Positions 1-8,572 of a stretch of 64,000 nucleotides of DNA are shown piece by piece (position 1 is the stretch's first letter; every line of letters begins with the position of its first letter). This stretch comes from GCA-002282575 sp964519885. GTDB lineage: Bacteria > Pseudomonadota > Gammaproteobacteria > Thiomicrospirales > Thiomicrospiraceae. The notes under the pieces are model-generated. The model ran no database searches, was not told the origin of the DNA, and saw only the letters and a list, made by a program, of their open reading frames with translations. The stretch is from the NCBI GenBank assembly GCA_964519885.1, contig CAZFLX010000008.1:1-64000 (forward strand), read 5' to 3'. Made by a program: the position numbers and the translations under genes.

Positions 1-593
1 AGTACACCAGAGTCTTTCATTTCGTGGTAGAAGTCGTTACCTTCACGAGTACGCTCACCAACACCCGCGAACACAGACAAACCGTCATGCGCTTTAGCGA
101 TGTTGTTAATCAACTCCATCATGTTAACGGTTTTACCGACACCGGCACCACCGAACAGACCGATTTTACCACCCTTAGCGAATGGAACCAGCATGTCGAT
201 TACTTTAACGCCCGTTTCCAACAACATAGTTGAAGGCGCTAATTCATCAAAAGATGGCGCTTTACGGTGAATAGGATGTTTCTCTTCAGAAACCACATCA
301 CCCGCTTCGTCGATGGCATTACCCAATACGTCGAAGATACGACCCAAAGTCGCTTTACCAACAGGAACAGAAATGGGGTTACCTGTGTTAGTTACTTCCA
401 TGCCACGCTTTAGGCCATCAGATGAACCCATTGCGATCGCACGAACAACACCACCACCAATTTGCTGTTGTACTTCTAAAATCAAACCCAATGACGGAAC
501 CGTCAAAGCGTCATAGACTTTAGGCATTTCAGACTGCTTAAACTCGACGTCGATAACCGCGCCGATGATTTGCAAAATCTTTCCAGAACTCAT
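1..593 (-). CDS. atpD: ATP synthase F1 subunit beta (partial, C-terminus outside window)
   Basis: Catalytic beta subunit of the F1 sector, which makes ATP on the cytoplasmic face of the membrane. The reverse-strand reading begins MSSGKILQIIGAVIDVEF and carries the Walker A motif GGAGVGKT followed by the GERTREGND segment typical of AtpD. The ATG at 593-591 was chosen because it gives the canonical N-terminus. About 197 codons are present; the rest lies beyond position 1. It is the most distal atp gene seen here, 24 bp after atpG; atpC presumably follows outside the window. Identification is firm. Confidence 0.97.
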   Translation of the reverse strand, partial: MSSGKILQIIGAVIDVEFKQSEMPKVYDALTVPSLGLILEVQQQIGGGVVRAIAMGSSDGLKRGMEVTNTGNPISVPVGKATLGRIFDVLGNAIDEAGDVVSEEKHPIHRKAPSFDELAPSTMLLETGVKVIDMLVPFAKGGKIGLFGGAGVGKTVNMMELINNIAKAHDGLSVFAGVGERTREGNDFYHEMKDSGV

Positions 594-617
594 AACGCAA
601 ACCTCTATAGTTGCTAA

Positions 618-1484
618 TTAACCAGAAACCGCCGCTGCACCCGCAGTGATTTCCGAAATCTCTGCAGTAATGGCAGCTTGACGCGCCTTGTTGTATGCCA
701 ATTGTAGTTCTTTGATGAACTTGCCAGCATTGTCTGTCGCGTTCTTCATCGCGATCATACGAGCGGACATTTCACAAGCAACGTTCTCGACGGTTGCTGT
801 GTACACCATTGATTCAACATAGCGTTTGAGAAGTGCATCGAGCACATCCTTAGCTTCTGGCTCATACAGGTAATCCCAATGACCATGAGACACTGCGACA
901 TCTTCTTTAGCGATAGGCAACATGCGGTGCATGGTAGGCTTTTGAGTCATGGTGTTAACGAATTCATTGGACATCAGCCACAATTCGTCAATATTACCTT
1001 GCTCATAAGCATCTAGCATCACTTTAACGCTACCAATTAAATCAGTCACATGAGGCTTGTCACCCAAACCGGTTCTGGTCGCTAATAAATTGCCACCAAA
1101 CGATTTGAAGAAAGAAGCACCCTTGCTACCAATCACACTGTAAGAAACGTCCGTTCCCGCTGCTTGCCATTCTTTCACACGACCGCTTAAACGGCGTAGT
1201 AAGTTAGCATTCAAGCCGCCACATAAACCACGATCCGAGGTGATGACGACAACGCCAACACGCTTCACCGGACGCACAGTCATGAAAGCATGTTTGTATT
1301 CGGGATGAGCTTGTGTCAAATGCCCGATTACACGCTTGATTTTATCCGCATAGGGACGTGCAGCATCCATACGTTGCTTGGCGCGGCGCATTTTAGACGC
1401 CGCCACCAGCTCCATGGCCTTGGTGATTTTCTGCGTATTTTTGATACTCGCAATCTTGCCGCGAATCTCTTTTCCGCTTGCCAT
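618..1484 (-). CDS. atpG: ATP synthase F1 subunit gamma
   Basis: Central rotor stalk of the F1 motor, coupling proton flow through Fo to the catalytic beta subunits. The 288-residue length is normal for the family. The N-terminal helix contains the hallmark KIASIKNTQKITKAMELVAA stretch and the C-terminal helix has YNKARQAAITAEISEI, both of which form the coiled coil inside the alpha3beta3 ring. It lies 17 bp downstream of atpA and upstream of atpD, in the standard order of a proteobacterial atp operon, and is presumably co-transcribed with them. Nothing unusual was seen. Confidence 0.97.
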   Translation of the reverse strand: MASGKEIRGKIASIKNTQKITKAMELVAASKMRRAKQRMDAARPYADKIKRVIGHLTQAHPEYKHAFMTVRPVKRVGVVVITSDRGLCGGLNANLLRRLSGRVKEWQAAGTDVSYSVIGSKGASFFKSFGGNLLATRTGLGDKPHVTDLIGSVKVMLDAYEQGNIDELWLMSNEFVNTMTQKPTMHRMLPIAKEDVAVSHGHWDYLYEPEAKDVLDALLKRYVESMVYTATVENVACEMSARMIAMKNATDNAGKFIKELQLAYNKARQAAITAEISEITAGAAAVSG

Positions 1485-1501
1485 GGCCTTACCCTCTTTA
1501 C

Positions 1502-3046
1502 TTAGTAAACGCCATTAGCCTTGAAGCCTTCCACACAGGCTTTCAAGCCAGCCAAGATGTCATCGTTCAGGTCACCCTTCACGTTGATCTTGTCAGCCAA
1601 GTCTTTGTGGTTGCTATTCAAGTAAGCGTGTAATGCAGATTCAAAGGCACCGACTTTAGAGACGTCAACGTCATCTAAGTAGCCAGAAACTGCCGCGTAC
1701 AAAGAGATACCCATTTCAGCAATCGACAATGGAGAGAATTGTTTTTGTTTCATCAATTCTGTGACGCGTTTACCGCGTTCCAATTGTTTACGAGTTGCTT
1801 CATCTAGGTCAGAAGCGAATTGCGCGAAAGCAGCCAACTCACGGTACTGAGCCAAGTCTAGACGGATACCACCACCGAACTTCTTAATGATCTTAGTTTG
1901 AGCTGCACCACCCACACGAGATACCGATAGACCCGCGTTAACAGCAGGACGGATACCTTGTGCAAACAATGACGTTTCTAAGAAGATTTGACCGTCAGTG
2001 ATCGAGATAACGTTAGTCGGTACGAACGCAGAAACGTCACCCGCTTGAGTTTCAATGATCGGCAGAGCCGTCAATGAACCTGTTTTGCCTTTAACAGCAC
2101 CATTGGTGTAGGCTTCAACATAGTCCGCATTCACACGCGCAGCACGCTCTAATAAACGACTGTGGAGGTAGAATACGTCACCTGGGTAAGCTTCACGACC
2201 TGGTGGACGACGCAACAACAATGAGATTTGACGGTAAGCAACCGCTTGTTTTGACAAATCATCATAAACAATTAACGCATCTTCACCACGGTCACGGAAG
2301 TATTCACCGATAGCACAACCACCGTAGGCAGCTAAGAAAACCATGGCTGCTGGATCAGCTGCATTAGCTGCCACAACCGTGGTGTATTCCATCGCACCGG
2401 CTTCTTCTAGTTTACGTACCACGTTTTTAACTGAAGAGGCTTTTTGACCCATCGCCACGTAAACGCAAGGAATGCCTTTACCTTTTTGGTTGATGATGGC
2501 ATCAATGGCAATCGCTGTTTTACCCGTTTGACGGTCACCAATAATCAACTCACGTTGACCACGACCCACCGGAATCATCGAGTCAATCGACTTGATACCC
2601 GTCATCATTGGCTGATCAACGCTTTGACGTGGGATAACGCCTGGCGCGATACGCTCAATCGGAGACATGACGATTTCGCCCGTCAATGGACCTTTACCAT
2701 CAATCGGCGTACCTAAAGCATCTACCACACGACCCAATAATGCTGGACCGGTTGGTACTTCAAGAATACGACCTGTACATTTAACGCGCTGACCTTCAGC
2801 GATGTTTGTGTAATCTCCTAAAATAACGACACCTACAGAGTCGCGTTCTAGGTTCAACGCCATACCAAATACATTGTCGTTGAATTGCACCATTTCACCA
2901 TACATGACATCTGATAAGCCATGAATGCGTGCAATACCATCAGCAATGCTTACCACGACACCTTCAGAACCTGATTCTGGTGCTGCAGTGAAACCGGCGA
3001 TGCGTTCTTTAATCAGACTACTGATTTCAGAAGGATTCAATTGCAT
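1502..3046 (-). CDS. atpA: ATP synthase F1 subunit alpha
   Basis: Regulatory, nucleotide-binding alpha subunit of F1. The protein is 514 residues, the usual size, starting MQLNPSEISSLIKERI. Walker A reads GDRQTGKT at about residues 170-177, and the alpha-specific segment ALIVYDDLSKQAVAYRQISL follows. It sits 17 bp from atpH and 17 bp from atpG, consistent with one transcript read right to left. Non-catalytic sites are formed by this subunit together with AtpD. The assignment rests on length, motifs and operon position and is secure. Confidence 0.98.
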   Translation of the reverse strand: MQLNPSEISSLIKERIAGFTAAPESGSEGVVVSIADGIARIHGLSDVMYGEMVQFNDNVFGMALNLERDSVGVVILGDYTNIAEGQRVKCTGRILEVPTGPALLGRVVDALGTPIDGKGPLTGEIVMSPIERIAPGVIPRQSVDQPMMTGIKSIDSMIPVGRGQRELIIGDRQTGKTAIAIDAIINQKGKGIPCVYVAMGQKASSVKNVVRKLEEAGAMEYTTVVAANAADPAAMVFLAAYGGCAIGEYFRDRGEDALIVYDDLSKQAVAYRQISLLLRRPPGREAYPGDVFYLHSRLLERAARVNADYVEAYTNGAVKGKTGSLTALPIIETQAGDVSAFVPTNVISITDGQIFLETSLFAQGIRPAVNAGLSVSRVGGAAQTKIIKKFGGGIRLDLAQYRELAAFAQFASDLDEATRKQLERGKRVTELMKQKQFSPLSIAEMGISLYAAVSGYLDDVDVSKVGAFESALHAYLNSNHKDLADKINVKGDLNDDILAGLKACVEGFKANGVY

Positions 3047-3063
3047 GTTTGTTCCTCTATACC

Positions 3064-3600
3064 TTACTGGGCAATGACTGCGGACAGTTTATTCAACTGA
3101 GTCGCAATCGAGCCATCAATGACCCAATCGTGTGCTTTAATAACAGCACCACCAACCAGTGTCGAATCCACATTAAAGGTTACTTCAACATCGGCAGACC
3201 ATTTAGCATCGAGTGCTTTTTTAAGATCTGCTTGCTGTGCGCTGGTTAGCGCCACTGCAGAAGTAACAGAAGCTTGAATACGACCTTCATTTTCTGCGCG
3301 TAACGCATCAAATTGCGTTTTCACGTCGGAAATGACCGACAAACGGCGGTTTGCAGCCATTGCGTCAACCAATCGTTTCGCATCGTCTGTTAAGACGCTG
3401 GAACCAACAGCATTCACAACACTTGCCACCACTTCAGTCGGCGTACTGGGGTTATTAATCAGCTCAGCAACCTGGGATTCAGTCGTGATTGCTACCAAAG
3501 CAGATAATTGATCTGCCCAAGCAGCAACCGACCCTTGTTCGCGCGCCAAGCCGTAAGCGGCTTCAGCGTAAGGACGCGCCAGTGTCTGTGACTCTGCCAT
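3064..3600 (-). CDS. atpH: ATP synthase F1 subunit delta
   Basis: Peripheral-stalk subunit that links the top of the F1 head to the b subunits and keeps the catalytic ring from turning with the rotor. The 178-residue protein has the family's typical MAESQTLARPYAEAAYGLA start and the C-terminal GGAVIKAHDWVIDGSI segment found near the end of delta subunits (usually GG-x-x-I-x-x-G-x-x-x-D-x-S). Position between atpF and atpA with short spacers (15 and 17 bp) agrees with the family assignment. Confidence 0.96.
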   Translation of the reverse strand: MAESQTLARPYAEAAYGLAREQGSVAAWADQLSALVAITTESQVAELINNPSTPTEVVASVVNAVGSSVLTDDAKRLVDAMAANRRLSVISDVKTQFDALRAENEGRIQASVTSAVALTSAQQADLKKALDAKWSADVEVTFNVDSTLVGGAVIKAHDWVIDGSIATQLNKLSAVIAQ

Positions 3601-3615
3601 AATATTACCCAGAAG

Positions 3616-4086
3616 TTAAATCTGTTTGACAAGACGATCGAGAATAGCTTGATGCTTAGCTGCATCAATCTCGACTGCCAGAATCTGACCTGCACCTGCC
3701 ACAGCCAATTTCGCCACATCACCACGTAACTGTTCACGAGCAGCGGCAACTTCTTGCGCTAATTCTGCTTGTGCACCAGCACGAACGCGGTCGGCTTCTT
3801 CTTGTGCTTTGGTTTTAGCGTCGTCAACGATTTCGTTAGCGCGCTTTTCAGCTTGGCCAATAATGTTTTGAGCCTGCTCTTTCGCTTCTTTTAGCACTTC
3901 TTTAGCGCGTTTTTCAGCTAATTCGAGCTCACGCTTACCTTTTTCAGCCGCTGATAGGCCGTCGGCAATGCGCTTTTGACGCTCTTCCATCAATTTGGAA
4001 ATTGGTCCCCATAGGACCTTGTTCACGAACCAAATCAACAGCACGAAAGCGATGATCTGGATCAAGAGCGTAGCATTAATACTCAC
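3616..4086 (-). CDS. atpF: ATP synthase Fo subunit b
   Basis: Membrane-anchored peripheral stalk of the Fo sector. The 156-residue product has one N-terminal transmembrane helix (about residues 5-25, rich in Leu, Ile and Val), then a long highly charged helix with KRANEIVDDAKTKAQEEADR typical of b-subunit dimerising coiled coils. It starts MSINATLLIQIIAF and lies between atpE (73 bp upstream) and atpH (15 bp downstream). Only one b-type gene is present, so this is the homodimeric b form rather than the b/b' pair of phototrophs. Confidence 0.97.
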   Translation of the reverse strand: MSINATLLIQIIAFVLLIWFVNKVLWGPISKLMEERQKRIADGLSAAEKGKRELELAEKRAKEVLKEAKEQAQNIIGQAEKRANEIVDDAKTKAQEEADRVRAGAQAELAQEVAAAREQLRGDVAKLAVAGAGQILAVEIDAAKHQAILDRLVKQI

Positions 4087-4159
4087 GGTTCGCCCCTAAG
4101 GTTGGTTAACACAAAAACCTTGGTTGGGAAGCGTACGAGACACCACCCATAACCACAAA

Positions 4160-4450
4160 TTAAGCGCCTAGGGCAGCTTTCATTGCGCCAACGAATGGGT
4201 TAGCGAACAGGAACCACATAGCGAATGCCAAAATGATGAATGGGAAAGATTCCATCAAACCAGCGAAAATGAACATGTTGGTCATCAAAGCAGGACGCAT
4301 TTCTGGTTGGCGAGCAATACCTTCCAAAGTTTTAGAACAGATCAAGCCCCAGCCAATTGCCGAACCCAAACCTGCAGCAGCCAAGATAACGCCTACGCCA
4401 ATTGCAGTTGCAGCGTAGATATCAGCGATCATAGTAGCAGTTACTTCCAT
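4160..4450 (-). CDS. atpE: ATP synthase Fo subunit c
   Basis: Proteolipid forming the ion-translocating rotor ring. The 96-residue protein folds as two hydrophobic helices joined by the polar loop ARQPE, which contacts the rotor stalk. The ion-binding carboxylate is Glu67, followed by Ser68 (GLMESFPF); Escherichia coli has Asp at this site. Helix 1 has a Gly-rich GLGSAIGWG pattern and no Gln, so the full Na+ signature is not present and protons are the likely coupling ion, though this cannot be settled by eye. A 73-bp gap separates it from atpF. Confidence 0.97.
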   Translation of the reverse strand: MEVTATMIADIYAATAIGVGVILAAAGLGSAIGWGLICSKTLEGIARQPEMRPALMTNMFIFAGLMESFPFIILAFAMWFLFANPFVGAMKAALGA

Positions 4451-4582
4451 CGTTTTTCTCCAAAGTTAAAGTTTAAAGGTTAAAAGTTAATGAAATCGTT
4501 TTTAATCCAAAGCTGGCGATTTTCCAAGCAGATCTGGTTTTATCCAAACCTGCTCTGAGCATTCACCATTAATGAACTAATA

Positions 4583-5440
4583 TTAGTGATCGTCCATCTC
4601 GGTATGCGCCATGCCTAAGTAGACAATGGTTAGTACCATGAAGATGAAGGCCTGTAAGGTGATTACCAAAATGTGGAAAATCAACCAGCCCAAACCAAGC
4701 AGTGCTTGTAGCGGCGCCCAAAATAGCGCACCGATACCGACTGCAAGCGTACCACCGATCAAGGCGATCAGCAGGAACACCAGCTCACCAGCAAACATGT
4801 TGCCGAATAGACGCAGTCCTAATGACAGCGGCTTAGAAACTTCTTCAATCAACGTCATGACGATGTTAAATGGGATAAAGAATTTACCAAATGGGTGGAA
4901 TAGGAACATCTTCGTGAAGCCCCATAGACCTTTCACTTTGATATTGTAGAAAATAATCAAAGCAAATACCGAAAGCGCCATCGCCATCGTGGTATTTAGG
5001 TCAGTTGTCGGTACGACTTTAAGATGGAAATGCGGATCACCTGTAACCATTTGCGCTAACAATGGCAACAAATCGACTGGAATTAAATCCATGAAGTTCA
5101 TTAACCAAACCCACAAGAAAATGGTCAACGCAATGGGTGCGATCAGTTGGTTTTTACCTGGGAAGGTGTCACGAACTTGACCACCTACGAAATCTAGAAC
5201 GCCTTCGACGGCATTTTGAAAACCAGCCGGTGCGCCAGCTTCAAGACGCTTACCTAATCGAGCAGCTACCCAAATGATCAATGCACCCAAGGCGATACTA
5301 ATCAAGATGGTATCCATGTGGAAAGTCCAAAAACCTTCACACAGCCCCGTTGCCGGATTAATACTATCCGCACTACATACAGCGTTATTCTGCAAGTGGT
5401 GCTGGATATACTCCACCGTTCCCATATTTTCACTACTCAA
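4583..5440 (-). CDS. atpB: ATP synthase Fo subunit a
   Basis: Stator channel subunit of Fo that provides the two half-channels for ions. The 285-residue protein is strongly hydrophobic with five to six predicted membrane helices. It holds the essential arginine in SLGLRLFGNMFAGELVF, the most conserved stretch of the family. The N-terminal 35 residues include two Cys and are periplasmic in related proteins. It lies 18 bp downstream of atpI and 132 bp upstream of atpE. Length and motif make this a firm call. Confidence 0.97.
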   Translation of the reverse strand: MSSENMGTVEYIQHHLQNNAVCSADSINPATGLCEGFWTFHMDTILISIALGALIIWVAARLGKRLEAGAPAGFQNAVEGVLDFVGGQVRDTFPGKNQLIAPIALTIFLWVWLMNFMDLIPVDLLPLLAQMVTGDPHFHLKVVPTTDLNTTMAMALSVFALIIFYNIKVKGLWGFTKMFLFHPFGKFFIPFNIVMTLIEEVSKPLSLGLRLFGNMFAGELVFLLIALIGGTLAVGIGALFWAPLQALLGLGWLIFHILVITLQAFIFMVLTIVYLGMAHTEMDDH

Positions 5441-5458
5441 GGTATCTCTCCTTTCCTG

Positions 5459-5827
5459 TTAATCTGTAAGCCTTTTTTTGCCACGCAAGGTCATCACTTG
5501 TGCAAGCTGCATTGCCACGAATGTCAGCACCAATGGCATAGGGTCTAAGCCCACGCCACTAATACCCACAATAAACAACACAGCTAACAGCACGAAACGA
5601 ATCGCCGCACTGGCGTATAAAATCCACATGCTCTGCTGGGGTTCTGTTACCGCTCGCGCATCCGCTAAGCGAACAGTAAAAGCAAGCAACCCAACATTAA
5701 TCAGTCCGAGCAACAGACCATAGGCACTGGCTGGCACACTCATCGGTGAAAACACACCAAAAGCAACGAGCGCCAAACCGCCAAAAAAAAGTTTCCAAGC
5801 CACCAAAGGCTTTACATTTACTTGCAT
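5459..5827 (-). CDS. atpI: ATP synthase subunit I (AtpI)
   Basis: Small accessory membrane protein proposed to help assemble the c-ring. The start MQVNVKPLVAWKL at 5827 was preferred to a longer reading because its ATG overlaps the stop codon of the preceding gene (TAATG), which indicates translational coupling; that gives 122 residues. Four hydrophobic helices are visible. The family (PF03899) is weakly conserved and is recognised mainly by position at the head of the atp operon and by membrane topology. Confidence 0.85.
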   Translation of the reverse strand: MQVNVKPLVAWKLFFGGLALVAFGVFSPMSVPASAYGLLLGLINVGLLAFTVRLADARAVTEPQQSMWILYASAAIRFVLLAVLFIVGISGVGLDPMPLVLTFVAMQLAQVMTLRGKKRLTD

Positions 5828-6039
5828 TACTGTGGCATCTTCATCAAGATATCGTAAATTTTGCGCCCACCACCAATAAATCCCATGACGCCACAAATCA
5901 GCAACCCAAATGGTTGAGTGTCGAACAAGCTGTCGAGCCAATAGCCCACCAAAAAACCTGCTACCACCATCGAGGTAAAAATTGAACCGGCACTGATTAA
6001 CAGTAAATTCGGCATTTTACCGTCTGTTTTGTCGCTCAT
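5827..6039 (-). CDS. AtpZ/AtpI-family protein
   Basis: A 70-residue protein with two transmembrane helices separated by a short polar turn (GYWLDSLFDTQPFG), the pattern of the AtpZ-type F0F1-ATPase accessory proteins (PF09527). In other bacteria AtpZ and AtpI form a complex thought to aid ion supply or c-ring assembly. It is the first gene of the operon and its stop overlaps the start of atpI by one base. The C-terminal GGGRKIYDILMKMP tail is also typical. Having both atpZ and atpI is normal in many proteobacteria. Confidence 0.8.
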   Translation of the reverse strand: MSDKTDGKMPNLLLISAGSIFTSMVVAGFLVGYWLDSLFDTQPFGLLICGVMGFIGGGRKIYDILMKMPQ

Positions 6040-6190
6040 AGCAATCCATTAACGCAACTAAATCCTACTTATGATACGTGAATATGCGCCTTCTAGCAAG
6101 AACCACGTCGGCTATTTACACACACCTCAACCTATTGATGTCATACAAACACCTAACCACAAGATGTATGCTTTAATGCGATTTATTCCG
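6040..6190 (-). promoter_or_regulatory. Intergenic region upstream of the atp operon
   Basis: This 151-bp non-coding stretch separates parB (ending leftwards at 6191) from the first atp gene and must hold the atp operon promoter, since the next gene upstream is on the same strand but has a different function. I could not assign convincing -35/-10 boxes and see no clear terminator hairpin for parB, so read-through from parB into atp is possible. Confidence 0.4.
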
Positions 6191-7072
6191 CTAGGCAGTA
6201 ATTTTTTCGACAAGAGACTTTAGTGACGCTTGGTCATCAAAACTAATTTCCAACTTACCTTTTCCATTGGCTTTGATGGATAACTTGACGGGAAAACCCA
6301 AGTGTTGGCTAATTTGTTGTTGCCAGCCTTGCCAAGCTTCAGCTTGCGCTACTTCTGCTACTTTTGTCGTGCTATTAGGTAGCTCTGCTTTTGGCTGAGC
6401 AATCTGTCTAACCACTTGTTCTAGTTCACGAACTGACCATTGCAAGGACATGGCTTGTTGCGCCAAACGCTGTTGTTCTGCCTCTGGCAAGGCCACCAAA
6501 CAGCGGGCATGTCCAGCTGATAATTGACCATCCAACACCGCTTCTTGCACACTTAATTCCAGCTTAAGTAAACGCAACAAATTACTGACGGCTTCACGTG
6601 AACGCCCTAGCGTTTGAGCGACTTGTTCATGAGTTAGAGAAAAACTGTCAGCCAACTGACGAATGGCACGCGCTTCTTCAATGGCGGTGAGGTTTTCCCG
6701 TTGAATGTTTTCAATCAGGGCAATCGCTAAGGCGGACTGATCGTCTAACTGGCGAACCACTGCTGGCACATGAGTTAATCCCGCTAGCTTTGCTGCTCGC
6801 CAACGACGCTCACCGGCAATAATTTCGTATTGGCCAACGCCAACTGAACGGACGACAATCGGTTGAATCACCCCTTGAGAGCGAATGGAGTCAGCCAATT
6901 CGCTTAGCGCTACCTCGTCCCACTGAGAACGCGGTTGAAAACGCCCACCGACCAGCGAGGAAATTGACAGCTGGGTCAATTCATCCTGCGCACTCACCTC
7001 TGTCACAGCATTGTTGGCACCTCCCAACAAAGAGGCAAAACCCGCACCCAGTCCTCTTGGCTTTTTACTCAT
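6191..7072 (-). CDS. parB: Chromosome-partitioning protein ParB
   Basis: CTP-dependent DNA clamp that loads at parS sites near the origin and drives chromosome segregation with ParA. The 293-residue protein has the N-terminal ParB/Srx CTPase region with GERRWRAAKLAGL and the ENIQRENLTAIEEA box, then a helix-turn-helix (QVAQTLGRSREAVSNLLRLL) and a C-terminal dimerisation segment. The N-terminus MSKKPRGLGAGFASLL is the usual gammaproteobacterial ParA-interacting tail. It lies 11 bp after parA, as expected for a par operon. Confidence 0.96.
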   Translation of the reverse strand: MSKKPRGLGAGFASLLGGANNAVTEVSAQDELTQLSISSLVGGRFQPRSQWDEVALSELADSIRSQGVIQPIVVRSVGVGQYEIIAGERRWRAAKLAGLTHVPAVVRQLDDQSALAIALIENIQRENLTAIEEARAIRQLADSFSLTHEQVAQTLGRSREAVSNLLRLLKLELSVQEAVLDGQLSAGHARCLVALPEAEQQRLAQQAMSLQWSVRELEQVVRQIAQPKAELPNSTTKVAEVAQAEAWQGWQQQISQHLGFPVKLSIKANGKGKLEISFDDQASLKSLVEKITA

Positions 7073-7083
7073 CGCTCATCACC

Positions 7084-7845
7084 TTAAAACCGACGACGCG
7101 ACAACTCTTGCGCCAGCGCCAAATAGGCCGCTGCACCCGTTGAGTTAGCATCAAATTCAAAAATAGATTGTCCAAAACTGGGCGCTTCGGCCAAGCGCAC
7201 ATTACGCGGAATCACACTCGCCAACACTTGTGGACCAAAATGGGTTAGTAATTCATTAGCGACATCTTGCGCTAATTTATTACGCTTGTCGTACATGGTA
7301 CGCAACAAACCAGCGATAGCTAAATTGGGATTAACGGTTTGACGCACACTATCCACCGTACCCAACAAAGCCGCCAATCCTTCTAACGCATAGTATTCGC
7401 ATTGAACGGGCACTAAAATCCCATTTGCCGCCGTCAGTGCATTAAGCGTCAACAAGTTTAAACTAGGCGGACAGTCCATTAATACCCAATCATACTGCTT
7501 TTCGATGCCCGCTAAAGCTTGCTTCAATACGCTTTCACGGTGCGGCATCGCCATCATTGCCACTTCAGCAGAGACTAAATCGCCATTACTGGGCAAAACA
7601 TCGACTGGTGCTGTGGGTGAACGCACAATAGATTGTTCGAGCGTGGTTTGACCTTGCAATAATTCGGTTAAGGAATAGTCCACATCGTCTTTGGCAATCC
7701 CCAGACCGGTGGTCGCATTACCCTGAGGATCCATATCAATCAATAGCACCCGCTTGCCAAGCATACCCAAAGCAGCCGCCAAATTAACCGTGGTAGTGGT
7801 TTTGCCGACACCACCCTTCTGATTTGAAACCGCAATAATCGGCAT
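7084..7845 (-). CDS. parA: Chromosome-partitioning ATPase ParA
   Basis: Deviant Walker ATPase that binds nucleoid DNA and moves ParB-bound origins. The start MPIIAVSNQKGGVGKT at 7845 was chosen since it places the Walker motif KGGVGKTT at residues 10-17 and its ATG overlaps the rsmG stop (TAATG); an upstream in-frame start would be an unneeded 14-residue extension. The protein is 253 residues. DMDPQGNATTG and the switch segment MDCPPSLNLLTLNAL are present. Gene order rsmG-parA-parB is typical of gammaproteobacteria. Confidence 0.96.
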   Translation of the reverse strand: MPIIAVSNQKGGVGKTTTTVNLAAALGMLGKRVLLIDMDPQGNATTGLGIAKDDVDYSLTELLQGQTTLEQSIVRSPTAPVDVLPSNGDLVSAEVAMMAMPHRESVLKQALAGIEKQYDWVLMDCPPSLNLLTLNALTAANGILVPVQCEYYALEGLAALLGTVDSVRQTVNPNLAIAGLLRTMYDKRNKLAQDVANELLTHFGPQVLASVIPRNVRLAEAPSFGQSIFEFDANSTGAAAYLALAQELSRRRF

Positions 7846-8489
7846 TACACATTTTCCTGAGATAAAGGCCAACAACGCACTAACCAACGCTCAGCATCCA
7901 GATGGGGTACGTTCAATTGAATGGTTTCGGCTTGAATACTAGAGGACATAGCATCCATTTCTGCTTGAGGATAAAGCCCTTTCATCAGCCACCAGCTGCC
8001 ATCATCAGCGCGCAAATGATTGGTAAAACTGATAAAGTCGGCAATTTCGGTCACAGCACGAGCAATCACGCCATCATACTGAGCTTGATGTTGTTCAGCA
8101 CGACTATGTACCACACTAACTCTGCTACCCAGCTGAAGTTCTAACACGGCTTGCGTTAAAAAGCGTGTTTTTTTGCCGTTACTGTCTAATAAGGTCCAAG
8201 TTCGGTTCGGATCAGCAATTGCCAAAATCAGACCAGGAATACCGCCCCCACTACCGACATCAATCCAACGTCCGCTTGATGGCAAGTGCGCTTGTACCGA
8301 TAAGGCATCGAACACATGTTTAACTAGCATTTCTTGTGGATCACGAATCGCAGTTAAATTATAGGCAGCATTCCACTTGTGAAGCAGAGCCACATACTGC
8401 AACAACTGCTGCTGTTGAAGTTCCGATAACGCCAAGCCTAACTGCTGTAAACCGACCGATAATTGAGTTGACAAAACCTCTGACGACAT
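7845..8489 (-). CDS. rsmG: 16S rRNA (guanine(527)-N7)-methyltransferase RsmG
   Basis: SAM-dependent methyltransferase that modifies G527 in the 530 loop of 16S rRNA. The SAM-binding motif DVGSGGGIPGL and the downstream LLDSNGKKTRFL are characteristic. I chose the ATG at 8489 (MSSEVLSTQLSVGL, 214 residues): an in-frame GTG lies four codons upstream, but the GGATAAG sequence between them looks like the ribosome-binding site for the ATG. A perfect DnaA box overlaps this leader. The stop overlaps the parA start by one base. Confidence 0.95.
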   Translation of the reverse strand: MSSEVLSTQLSVGLQQLGLALSELQQQQLLQYVALLHKWNAAYNLTAIRDPQEMLVKHVFDALSVQAHLPSSGRWIDVGSGGGIPGLILAIADPNRTWTLLDSNGKKTRFLTQAVLELQLGSRVSVVHSRAEQHQAQYDGVIARAVTEIADFISFTNHLRADDGSWWLMKGLYPQAEMDAMSSSIQAETIQLNVPHLDAERWLVRCWPLSQENV

Positions 8490-8493
8490 GGGC

Positions 8494-8502
8494 TTATCCA
8501 CA
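8494..8502 (+). promoter_or_regulatory. Consensus DnaA box
   Basis: TTATCCACA, an exact match to the DnaA-box consensus, lies immediately upstream of the rsmG start and overlaps its ribosome-binding region. The genes mnmG, rsmG and parAB commonly sit near oriC. Only this single perfect box was noticed between rsmG and mnmG, so it is not evidence for an origin here; it could regulate rsmG-parAB. Confidence 0.5.
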
Positions 8503-8572
8503 AATTAAACCAACTATCATAGCATTTTTAGCTCGATAAACACAGGGTAAACAAACGACTTATCGCCTACCA

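Noticed and set aside
6593..6602. TTCACGTGAA, the core of a parS site, inside parB
   Set aside because: It falls in the codons for the conserved Arg-Glu-Ala part of the ParB helix-turn-helix, and the outer parS bases do not match.
8503..8572. Replication origin between rsmG and mnmG
   Set aside because: Only one good DnaA box is present and the gap is 83 bp, too short and too poor in boxes or A/T-rich 13-mers for oriC.
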